Assembly (NCBI GenBank): GCA_031265005.1 | Contig: JAISDD010000017.1 | Location: 1-5,407 of the forward strand | Reading direction: 5' to 3' | DNA: 5,407 bases | DNA from: Syntrophomonadaceae bacterium | GTDB taxonomy: Bacteria; Bacillota; Syntrophomonadia; Syntrophomonadales; Syntrophomonadaceae | Notes under the pieces: model-generated | What the model was told of the DNA's origin: nothing | The model's database searches: none | The model's input: the letters and a program-made list of their open reading frames with translations, nothing else | In this document: piece after piece, positions 1 to 4,468 of the stretch | How the letters are laid out: each line of letters begins with the position of its first letter | How positions within the stretch are numbered: position 1 is the first letter of the stretch | Made by a program: the position numbers and the translations under genes

Positions 1-809
1 AAATGTTCCCTGGTCAGGCGGTCCATTACGTCATAGCTGTATTGATATACTCCTGCGTCCGGTAAGGTTTTAGTTAAGTTACGCCCGTAACCGTCATAAG
101 TATAGTTTATTTCATATCCCAAAGGATCAGTTTCTTTAGTGAGCAGCCCCTGGGTGTTGTAAGTATAGCGGTACCCGTGCGCGGTTGCGCTGTAAGAGGA
201 ACTGGTGGAGCTTAAGATGTTTTCAGTTGAATAGGTAGCGCTGTCACTGCCGGAAGCATATTGCTTAGGTTCTATTTTCTGCGTTATTTGATTTCTGAAG
301 TTGTAGAGGTATCTTTCCGTTTCGTTGTTAGCCAGTATTTTTTTCAGGAGGTTGCCGTTACGGTCGTAGTAGTTGTTGGTAGTGTAGTTTTTAGCGGTTT
401 TTTCCTGTTTGATCCAGCCCAGTTTGTTGTTGGTATAGGTTATGGTTTTGTTTAAGGGATTTTTTATAGAAGCTACGTAACCGTAAGCATCGTAAGTGTA
501 GGTGGTCACTCCGCCCGCGGGGTCGGTTTCTGTTTTCAGGAGGCCGTATATGGTTTTACCGGTCTGGCTTAAGGCTTCCGCCCCCGTATAGTAGACGTAG
601 CTGGTTATGGCGAAGTTGTTTTGGTTGGCGGAAGAGCTGTATACGTCAGTTCCGTTTAAAGGCTGAGCTTTTTTCAGCAGGTTTATTTTGTCGCTGTCAT
701 AGATGAAGTAGGTCATTTTGCCCATTTCGTCTTTTTCTTTCAGTTCGTCAAGGTATTCGAGGATTTCCGATTTGCCGTTCCGGTCACGGTAAAATTCCAC
801 CTCGTACAT
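1..809 (-). CDS. HigB/Gp49-like toxin N-terminus fused in frame to a YD-repeat (Rhs-type) protein, 3' end outside window
   Basis: The frame is open from ATG (809-807) to the window edge (269 codons and still open). The start is backed by AAGGGGG at 822-816, six bases upstream. Residues 1-26 (MYEVEFYRDRNGKSE, then a helix ending LKEK) match the start of the Gp49/HigB branch of RelE-type toxins, normally ~110 aa mRNA-cleaving proteins encoded ahead of an XRE antitoxin. From residue 27 (DEMGKMTYFIYDSD) the protein is YD-repeat: TYTYDAYGYV, YYDRNGNLLKK, YTYDGYGR and YQYSYDVMDRL are recognisable units. Such repeats form the beta-cocoon of Rhs, Tc-toxin and wall-associated proteins. No signal peptide is seen, so a secreted YD protein has probably lost its own N-terminus and gained the toxin's start and promoter. 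The toxin's catalytic half is absent, so RNase activity is unlikely. Whether the fusion is expressed, or is a remnant or an assembly join, cannot be told here. Confidence 0.85.
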   Translation of the reverse strand, partial: MYEVEFYRDRNGKSEILEYLDELKEKDEMGKMTYFIYDSDKINLLKKAQPLNGTDVYSSSANQNNFAITSYVYYTGAEALSQTGKTIYGLLKTETDPAGGVTTYTYDAYGYVASIKNPLNKTITYTNNKLGWIKQEKTAKNYTTNNYYDRNGNLLKKILANNETERYLYNFRNQITQKIEPKQYASGSDSATYSTENILSSTSSSYSATAHGYRYTYNTQGLLTKETDPLGYEINYTYDGYGRNLTKTLPDAGVYQYSYDVMDRLTREH

Positions 810-824
810 GATATGCCCCCTTGC

Positions 825-859
825 TTGATTATGATAACACATTCGTTATCTATAATCAA
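825..859 (-). promoter_or_regulatory. Promoter with overlapping inverted repeat upstream of the HigB/YD fusion
   Basis: Read on the minus strand, TTGATT (859-854) and TATCAT (836-831) are separated by 17 bp, a fair sigma-A promoter, with a predicted start near 825 just ahead of the Shine-Dalgarno sequence. The same stretch is a long inverted repeat: TTGATTATGATAAC (825-838) faces GTTATC plus TATAATCAA (845-859) across a 6-base centre, with one unpaired base. Because the arms cover both promoter elements, this is a plausible operator. Type II toxin-antitoxin operons are usually autorepressed at such sites, and the first gene begins as a HigB-type toxin, so a HigA-type XRE repressor is the natural candidate binder (inference; none is encoded in the window). 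Confidence 0.6.
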
Positions 860-903
860 TAGCTTTGAGTTCGAGAAAATATTCATAGTTTAAACTTTGC
901 CTG

Positions 904-933
904 TTGACATTATGCGCATTGAATGTGTATAAT
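904..933 (+). promoter_or_regulatory. Sigma-A promoter of hicAB-1 with palindromic spacer
   Basis: TTGACA (904-909) and TATAAT (928-933), both perfect consensus, are 18 bp apart. The spacer carries the palindrome ATGCGCAT (912-919), a likely operator for HicB, whose C-terminal ribbon-helix-helix domain normally autorepresses the operon. Transcription should begin near 940, leaving a leader of only about 13 bases before the hicA ATG. A 24-bp stretch including the -35 and the palindrome (896-919) recurs with one mismatch at 1605-1628. Confidence 0.8.
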
Positions 934-952
934 GCAGTCAAGGGATGAGGGC

Positions 953-1126
953 ATGAAGCGTACAGATTTCATAAGGATGTTGGAAAGAAACGGTTGGTGG
1001 CTGGAGCGCGACAAAGGCCCGCACACGGTATATACCAACGGTAAAGCGTCCGAGCCAATACCACGGCATAAAGAATTAAAAGAAACGTTAGTAAAGGCGA
1101 TCATTAAGCGCAGGGAGTTGAAATAA
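953..1126 (+). CDS. hicA: HicA family mRNA interferase toxin (copy 1)
   Basis: This 57-aa protein has the HicA double-stranded-RNA-binding-like fold pattern: helix FIRMLERNGWWLER, then GPHTVYTN, then a basic C-terminal helix LVKAIIKRRELK. His24 in the KGPH motif is at the position of the catalytic His of HicA toxins, which cleave mRNA independently of ribosomes until HicB binds them. Length is normal for the family. The ATG at 953 is chosen over an in-frame ATG at 923 because the latter lies upstream of the predicted transcription start and overlaps the promoter region. AAGGGA (940-945) is a suitable ribosome binding site, 7 bases away. It is first in an operon, with the antitoxin 36 bp downstream and a near-consensus promoter directly upstream. 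All residues needed for activity appear intact, so this is probably a live toxin. Confidence 0.9.
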   Translation: MKRTDFIRMLERNGWWLERDKGPHTVYTNGKASEPIPRHKELKETLVKAIIKRRELK

Positions 1127-1162
1127 TCCCTCCGCCATAATTTTGAGAGGAGTGTGCGCAAT

Positions 1163-1552
1163 ATGATAAAAGCGTACCCAATCATTCTTACTCCCGATAC
1201 TGGCGGATATGTTGTATCCGTTCCAGATCTTGAAATCAACACGCAAGGCGATGACCTGGCCGAGGCTCTATACATGGCGCGTAACGCAATCGGCGAGTGG
1301 GGTATTTGCCAGCAGGACTCGGGACGGGCAATTCCTGAACCCTCAAAATCCGAACCACCGCATGAGGCAAGCGAACTTGTTTCATGGATTGATATTGACT
1401 TTGATAAATACCGCCGGGCTAGTGATATGACCTATGAGAGAACTAACATCACCCTTCCGCGTTATCTCAAAAGCCTTGCCAGCGACGCCGGGCTAAACCT
1501 TTCCCAAGAACTGCAAACCAGGCTGAAAGAGGTTTTGCGCGTTACGGACTAA
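1163..1552 (+). CDS. hicB: HicB family antitoxin (copy 1)
   Basis: This 129-aa protein has the two-part HicB layout. Residues ~1-50 (AYPIILTPDTGGYVVSVPDL, then DLAEALYMARNAIGEW) form the partial RNase H-like fold that covers HicA. The last ~40 residues (RTNITLPRYLKSLA, then LNLSQELQTRLKEVL) are a ribbon-helix-helix DNA-binding domain of the kind used for autorepression. The ATG at 1163 is preferred: GAGAGGAG (1145-1152) sits 10 bases upstream, whereas the alternative GTG at 1154 is only one base from it. The toxin-first order and short gap to hicA are standard for hicAB. The palindrome in the promoter at 912-919, and the larger one at 1617-1632, are its likely operators (inference). Frame and domains look complete. 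Confidence 0.9.
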   Translation: MIKAYPIILTPDTGGYVVSVPDLEINTQGDDLAEALYMARNAIGEWGICQQDSGRAIPEPSKSEPPHEASELVSWIDIDFDKYRRASDMTYERTNITLPRYLKSLASDAGLNLSQELQTRLKEVLRVTD

Positions 1553-1604
1553 ACAGATTGCAAGTACCCTATGTTCTCCTGAAAATTCTCTATGGTTTTT
1601 CCAT

Positions 1605-1632
1605 TTTGCCTGTTTACATTATGCGCATAATG
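1605..1632 (+). promoter_or_regulatory. Second copy of the hic promoter/operator, -10 degenerate
   Basis: Bases 1605-1628 repeat 896-919 with a single change (TTGACA becomes TTTACA in the -35). Here the operator is extended to a perfect 16-bp palindrome, CATTATGCGCATAATG (1617-1632). Beyond it the copies diverge, and no good -10 is found at the right distance (ATCCGG stands where TATAAT is expected at 17 bp). It therefore probably binds the same repressor as the first site but may be a weak or dead promoter, leaving hicA-2 dependent on readthrough from hicAB-1. Confidence 0.6.
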
Positions 1633-1806
1633 CATATCCGGAAGATATATAAAATACTATTAGAAGGTGGACGGATATTCAAAAACGCCAAAGGCTCGCA
1701 TTATCCGTACATGCATCCGGCTGATTCCGGCAAGATAACTGTTCCGTATCATCCAGGCGACATCGCCCCTATCATTATCAAGTCCATTTTGAGACAAGCC
1801 GGATAG
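1630..1806 (+). CDS. hicA: HicA family toxin (copy 2), probably decaying
   Basis: The best start, ATG 1630, gives 58 aa, normal for HicA. Recognisable parts are the first helix (KIYKILLEGG), the active-site motif KGSHYPY with His24, and the strand and helix HPADSGKITVPYHPGD then IIIKSILRQAG. It belongs to the KGSHHxYxHP branch, distinct from copy 1, so the two toxins are not recent duplicates although their promoters are. Oddities: the start codon lies inside the operator palindrome; no ribosome binding site precedes it (another in-frame ATG at 1621 is no better); and the usual DGW before the second strand is reduced to GG, as if one codon were lost. Its partner hicB is destroyed immediately downstream, so a functional product would lack its own antitoxin. 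Probably poorly translated or inactive; a pseudogene is possible. Confidence 0.65.
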   Translation: MHIRKIYKILLEGGRIFKNAKGSHYPYMHPADSGKITVPYHPGDIAPIIIKSILRQAG

Positions 1807-1822
1807 TGAGAAAGTATTTAAT

Positions 1823-1900
1823 ATGAAATTAATTTATCCCGACGTTTTTTATAAAGACGGGAAACTGATGTTTACGCGGTAGAGGTTCCCGATCTGCCCG
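1823..1900 (+). pseudogene. hicB: 5' fragment of hicB-2 antitoxin, frameshifted, broken by the CRISPR array
   Basis: ATG 1823 begins MKLIYPDVFYKDGKL, the typical opening of a HicB antitoxin, 16 bp after the stop of hicA-2. The frame then hits TAG at 1880-1882. Shifting by one base recovers VYAVEVPDLP (about 1869-1899), the next conserved HicB stretch, so a one-base indel lies near 1868. The following conserved residues, GCTIGGNTLADAV, are not here but at 2205 onward, on the far side of the CRISPR array. Removing 1901-2205 restores CTG CCC GGC TGC (LPGC) precisely. The gene is dead twice over: frameshift and insertion. Confidence 0.85.
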
Positions 1901-2206
1901 AGGGTGATCCCACTATTGCTGATAAAGGAACCATACGCGATGTATATTCCCCGCAAGTGCGGGGGTGATCCTAATATCAACACTACAAAATGGTTGAATT
2001 TTTAATATTCCCCGCAAGTGCGGGGGTGATCCCTCACCTCCCTCCCTGCTGTAGTGCTTTTAAAAATATTCCCCGCAAGTGCGGGGGTGATCCCCTGCTG
2101 CAAAAAGACTGAGCCGTTACAGGTCAATATTCCCCGCGAGTGCAGGGGTGATCCCAACCGCCCGGCATGGGGAGCGCAAATCATACGATATTCCCCGTGA
2201 GTGCGG
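1901..2206 (+). CRISPR. Five-spacer type I-E-like CRISPR array inserted inside hicB-2
   Basis: Four full 28-bp repeats lie at 1944-1971, 2005-2032, 2066-2093 and 2127-2154, with partial repeats at each end: the last ~9 bases at 1902-1910 and the first 19 at 2188-2206. The repeat starts ATATTCCCCGC, has loop AAGT and ends GCGGGGGTGATCC, giving a 6-bp hairpin CCCCGC/GCGGGG as in type I-E repeats. All five spacers are exactly 33 bp (32 if a mostly shared C is counted in the repeat), so the period is 61 bp throughout. The first three full repeats are identical. The one at 2127 has two changes and the last is altered at two positions and truncated, which suggests the leader-distal end is at the right and that the array reads on the plus strand. 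No AT-rich leader or cas gene is visible; both flanks are hicB coding sequence. The array is thus an orphan that would need Cas proteins from elsewhere. Confidence 0.95.
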
Positions 2207-2426
2207 CTGCACTATCGGCGGTAATACCCTGGCAGACGCTGTTTTATGGCGATTGACGCGGCGTCCGGCTGGGTGCTGGATGAACTGGAGGACGGCAGAC
2301 CCGTTCTGGACGTGAGCGCGCTAGAGGCGCTGAAACGCCGGGCGGGTCAGCCTGCTAGCGCTGGATATAGACGCCTATGCCGAAAAATACGGCGGTAAAG
2401 CAGGATATTCTGACTGTTGCGCTTAA
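2206..2426 (+). pseudogene. hicB: 3' fragment of hicB-2 antitoxin, multiply frameshifted
   Basis: Starting with the GGC at 2205-2207 shared with the last CRISPR repeat, the sequence resumes the interrupted HicB: GCTIGGNTLADAV. A one-base loss near 2244 shifts the frame to 2246, giving MAIDAASGWVLDELEDGRPV, and a further shift near 2354 gives LALDIDAYAEKYGGKA. These are the middle and inter-domain segments of a HicB of the family paired with KGSHHxY-type HicA. The C-terminal DNA-binding domain is missing; homology fades after about 2400 and stops occur at 2424 and 2428. Nothing here can make a working antitoxin. Confidence 0.85.
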
Positions 2427-2445
2427 ATAAATTTCCATTTCAGGC

Positions 2446-2472
2446 TAAAGTTCTCACCAAAAGTGACGATAT
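2446..2472 (+). promoter_or_regulatory. Sigma-28 (FliA/SigD) type flagellar promoter
   Basis: TAAAGTTC (2446-2453) is followed after 11 bp by GACGATAT (2465-2472). This differs from the enteric FliA consensus TAAAGTTT-N11-GCCGATAA at three positions and has the TAAA-N15-GxCGATAT form seen in Bacillus SigD promoters. The spacing is exact. It points at the gene beginning at 2546, with a leader of roughly 65 bases. No sigma-A promoter of comparable quality was found in the same interval. Confidence 0.6.
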
Positions 2473-2532
2473 AACATATGAAAAGAGTTTTTGTACCCCT
2501 GCGACCGCTATAGAGGTGAATGAACCACACAC

Positions 2533-2538
2533 GGAGGT
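2533..2538 (+). promoter_or_regulatory. Ribosome binding site fixing the start at 2546
   Basis: GGAGGT lies 7 bases before the ATG at 2546 and only one base before the in-frame ATG at 2540. It therefore selects 2546 and argues against the in-frame TTG at 2417, which has no such site and lies upstream of the sigma-28-like promoter. Confidence 0.8.
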
Positions 2539-2545
2539 AATGGTT

Positions 2546-3124
2546 ATGCGTATAGGCGAGATCAATAAAAACAACTATGCCCAGTTCTTGCAAGTACTCG
2601 GCGTAAAAAACTCGAAGTCAGTGGCAGCTGCGCTCGACAAGATAAACAAACTACCCGACAAGGACGCTTTTGGCAACCCGATCATCCGCAACGCTCTCGG
2701 TGAGGAAACCCAAGAGTCGCAAATTGCCCGCTTAACGAAAGAGGGTATTATCGAAGAAGGTATGTTTCTTAGGGAAGGCCAAACGATGGAGAAGCGCATA
2801 ATAGGTATTTCCGATAAAGTCCGTGAAAAGGCTATAGAATTGGCTCGTTATAATATCGTCACCAACCATAACGGCACGACGCCGGCTGACGTTTCCAAAA
2901 CGGACGAGTTCTGGAAATACATAAAGGGAGTACGTAAGAATTACAAACCCGCAGACCGTCAAGCCTTTACTTGGACAGTTTCGCAGGTTATGCGCGAGGA
3001 ATCAATGCGTATTACAGATTACATTAAAAAGGTTGACCCCAGCTGGAGAGTAGGCGTAAGTTTCGATCCGAAAATATTGACGGAGACCAACTACGGGCTA
3101 AACGCGATAGACATGTCGGTTTAG
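2546..3124 (+). CDS. Conserved-looking hypothetical protein behind a sigma-28-like promoter
   Basis: The product is 192 aa starting MRIGEINKNNYAQFLQVLGV. I do not recognise a named family with confidence. It is soluble-looking, highly charged and mostly helical, with no signal peptide or membrane segment. Residues ~10-85 form a first part with a long Lys/Asp/Glu-rich stretch; residues ~87-192 form a second part with ISDKVREKAIELARYNIV, a central KTDEFWKYIKGVRKNY, and near the end TWTVSQVMREESMRITDYI followed by a DPSW segment. The promoter type suggests co-expression with late flagellar or chemotaxis genes (inference from promoter match only). It stands alone: upstream is the dead hicB-2, downstream an intergenic gap and the tRNA fragment. 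Codons and ribosome binding site look like a genuinely expressed gene. Confidence 0.8.
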   Translation: MRIGEINKNNYAQFLQVLGVKNSKSVAAALDKINKLPDKDAFGNPIIRNALGEETQESQIARLTKEGIIEEGMFLREGQTMEKRIIGISDKVREKAIELARYNIVTNHNGTTPADVSKTDEFWKYIKGVRKNYKPADRQAFTWTVSQVMREESMRITDYIKKVDPSWRVGVSFDPKILTETNYGLNAIDMSV

Positions 3125-3256
3125 TTGGCAGAGAGAAATTGTTCAAAATCATTCAAACGCTCTACGGGTTTATGGGGGGCTTGCGGTTCTCAGACTAAGC
3201 CGCGTAGCGGAACTGGATGTTGCAAATGCAAAAGCCCTATAAATGCGGTTTCATAT
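3125..3256. other. Intergenic gap between the hypothetical gene and the tRNA fragment
   Basis: These 132 bases hold no supported gene, promoter or terminator. The only structure seen is a short CCGC-GTA-GCGG hairpin at 3200-3210 without a following T-run. It is inferred to be host chromosome just outside the prophage end. Confidence 0.5.
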
Positions 3257-3302
3257 TGGTGGGCCATGTAGGAATTGAACCTACAACCTTCTGATTAAGA
3301 GT
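3257..3302 (-). other. 3' half of tRNA-Lys(CTT): attachment-site remnant at the prophage end
   Basis: Read on the minus strand this is the 3' part of a tRNA: anticodon loop CTCTTAA (anticodon CTT), 3' anticodon stem TCAGA, 5-base variable loop, T-arm GTAGG-TTCAATT-CCTAC with perfect pairing, acceptor strand ATGGCCC, then A and encoded CCA. Homology stops at 3302, at the 5' edge of the anticodon loop. No D-arm or 5' acceptor strand follows, so no functional tRNA is made. Tyrosine integrases commonly recombine in the anticodon loop and duplicate the tRNA 3' half as the att core. In that scheme, DNA 5' of the fragment (right, from 3303) is the element, DNA 3' of it (left) is chromosome, and an intact tRNA-Lys lies at the element's other end, outside the window. 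Confidence 0.85.
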
Positions 3303-3374
3303 TTAAAAACTTGCTTATTGTACTTTTTCACATAATGCCGTAAGCTGCTATATAATTGCATTTCTACATATCAC

Positions 3375-3439
3375 CTTGTGGTATTTTTTAATGTATTTTA
3401 CTACACTTTTATAAAAATAAGCCACAAATAAACCACAAA
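3375..3439. repeat. Short repeats beside the att core, candidate integrase arm-type sites
   Basis: TAAGCCACAAA (3418-3428) and TAAACCACAAA (3429-3439) are an 11-bp tandem pair with one difference. An inverted partial copy, CTTGTGGTATTTT, lies at 3375-3387. The surrounding 3303-3479 is AT-rich and contains no gene. Small repeats flanking a tRNA core on the element side are where tyrosine integrases place arm-type binding sites; that role is inferred from position only. Confidence 0.4.
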
Positions 3440-3479
3440 AAAATTGCGTCAAAACTTAAAAAATTAGGGTAGGGAAAAA

Positions 3480-3728
3480 TTACTTGACCAGCTTTCGCAG
3501 CTCCTTCAGATACTCGTCAGCCGTAAGCGCTTCTTTAGTAAAGCTATTATTCTTCCACCAGCTCCATAACGCCGCGCCTATAGTAAATACAAGCGTAAAG
3601 GCGTTCGTAATCATATCGTCGTCTATCGGCAGCGGCGGCCGTCCGAACAAAACAAGCCCTTGATTAACAAGGGCCAGCATTAAAACCACCGTTCTGACAA
3701 ACACCTTTTTATTTATTTCTGTAAACAA
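3480..3728 (-). CDS. Phage holin, SPP1 family
   Basis: This 82-aa protein starts at TTG 3728, chosen because AAGGAGGGAG (3743-3734) lies just upstream and the resulting length and N-terminus fit SPP1-type holins. It has two membrane segments: residues ~9-29 (RTVVLMLALVNQGLVLFG) and ~43-58 (AFTLVFTIGAALWSWW), joined by an acidic turn PLPIDDD, then the family's KNNSFTKEA motif and a charged tail. Holins open the inner membrane at a set time so the endolysin can reach the wall. It follows the amidase gene by 41 bp and is the last gene before the att remnant. No obvious hairpin terminator follows. Confidence 0.85.
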   Translation of the reverse strand: MFTEINKKVFVRTVVLMLALVNQGLVLFGRPPLPIDDDMITNAFTLVFTIGAALWSWWKNNSFTKEALTADEYLKELRKLVK

Positions 3729-3769
3729 TAAAACTCCCTCCTTAATAATGCCCCGCATCCTATAGCCTG

Positions 3770-4387
3770 TCAGCCCTTTTTCTCGGTCAGCCTTTTGATC
3801 ATAGTCCAAAAAAGCCACTGCGGCGTAACCTCGCCGAGTGTTTCTTTCCACTGTCCCGGGTTTTCCACCAAACCCTTCACTACTAAAGCATCAAGAGCTT
3901 CAGCCCCTAATTTCTTTTCCCAGTCTTGCATCCCGCTTTCCTCCAATCCCGCTTTAAATTCAGCCCAGGGGAACGAAGCCCCCGGGCAGCTGGTTGCATT
4001 CACATCCCTATGACGCTTGACGTCTTTAATACCCAGACCATATTTACTGACTGCGTATTTAACCAAAGTTTCTAAAGAATTGATCTGCGCCGGCGCCGGC
4101 GTCGAAATCGTAAAATCACCAGTCAGGCATATTCCTATACTGGCGCTGTTATGGTCCAGCGAGTGCGCTCCTACGGACTGTTCTGGACGCCCCCTGACGA
4201 TCAGCCCGTCCTTTTGTATTACAAAATGATAGCCGATACCCGCCCAGCCGTTGGCTTTATGCCAGGCGTCAATAGACTCCGCCGTTGTCTCCGGCGCGCT
4301 GTCGCTGTGATGTATAATAACTTCACGCGTCGCGCTCCGGTTTTTTAAACCGCTGTTCCAGCGCCAATCAGGTTCTTTAATATACAT
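3770..4387 (-). CDS. N-acetylmuramoyl-L-alanine amidase (phage endolysin)
   Basis: This 205-aa protein has an N-terminal Amidase_2/PGRP domain (residues ~15-141) that cuts the bond between MurNAc and L-Ala of peptidoglycan. The zinc-site residues are visible: the His26-His27 pair in IIHHSD, His126 in KRHRD and Cys134 in TSCPG. GYHF (53) and GAHS (75) are further family motifs. The C-terminal ~60 residues (WEKKLGAEALDAL, then GLVENPGQWKE) form a small helical module, probably for wall binding or positioning. No signal peptide is present, as expected for an endolysin released through a holin. ATG 4387 is preceded by GGAGGTGA (4401-4394) at 6 bases, a full anti-Shine-Dalgarno match. The holin gene follows in the same direction. 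Confidence 0.92.
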   Translation of the reverse strand: MYIKEPDWRWNSGLKNRSATREVIIHHSDSAPETTAESIDAWHKANGWAGIGYHFVIQKDGLIVRGRPEQSVGAHSLDHNSASIGICLTGDFTISTPAPAQINSLETLVKYAVSKYGLGIKDVKRHRDVNATSCPGASFPWAEFKAGLEESGMQDWEKKLGAEALDALVVKGLVENPGQWKETLGEVTPQWLFWTMIKRLTEKKG

Positions 4388-4468
4388 TTGTTCTCACCTC
4401 CAATAACACAAATTTCATAAAATTACTTTTCCTTTCTCCGAAAATTTTAACGGTATTCCCCTCATCTC

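Noticed and set aside
261..455. Plus-strand 64-aa hydrophobic open frame
   Set aside because: Shadow of the YD-repeat coding frame on the opposite strand; the Val/Phe-rich content is antisense to Asn/Lys/Tyr codons.
923..952. Upstream ATG adding 10 residues to HicA-1
   Set aside because: It lies just before the -10 and upstream of the expected transcription start; ATG 953 has the ribosome binding site and the family's normal length.
910..1275. Minus-strand 121-aa open frame antisense to hicAB-1
   Set aside because: It overlaps two recognisable genes on the other strand and shows no family resemblance or ribosome binding site.
2002..2184. Minus-strand 60-aa open frame with repeated RTCGEY and ITPALAGN-like pieces
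   Set aside because: It is the well-known spurious translation of type I-E CRISPR repeats; it covers three full repeats (2005, 2066, 2127) and has no ribosome binding site.
2417..2545. TTG start extending the hypothetical protein by 43 residues
   Set aside because: The extension lies partly in the hicB-2 remnant, runs through the sigma-28-like promoter and lacks a ribosome binding site; GGAGGT at 2533 points to ATG 2546.
3200..3210. Hairpin CCGC-GTA-GCGG as a terminator for the 2546-3124 gene
   Set aside because: Only a 4-bp stem and no T-run follows.
3729..3851. N-terminal extension of the holin frame into the amidase gene
   Set aside because: The extra residues have no holin character and overlap the amidase; TTG 3728 has a near-perfect ribosome binding site.
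4415..4465. 16-codon minus-strand frame (MRGIPLKFSEKGKVIL) between the CuAO-like and amidase genes
   Set aside because: Too short and without recognisable content; a preceding GGAG overlaps the stop of the upstream gene and is too close to the ATG.
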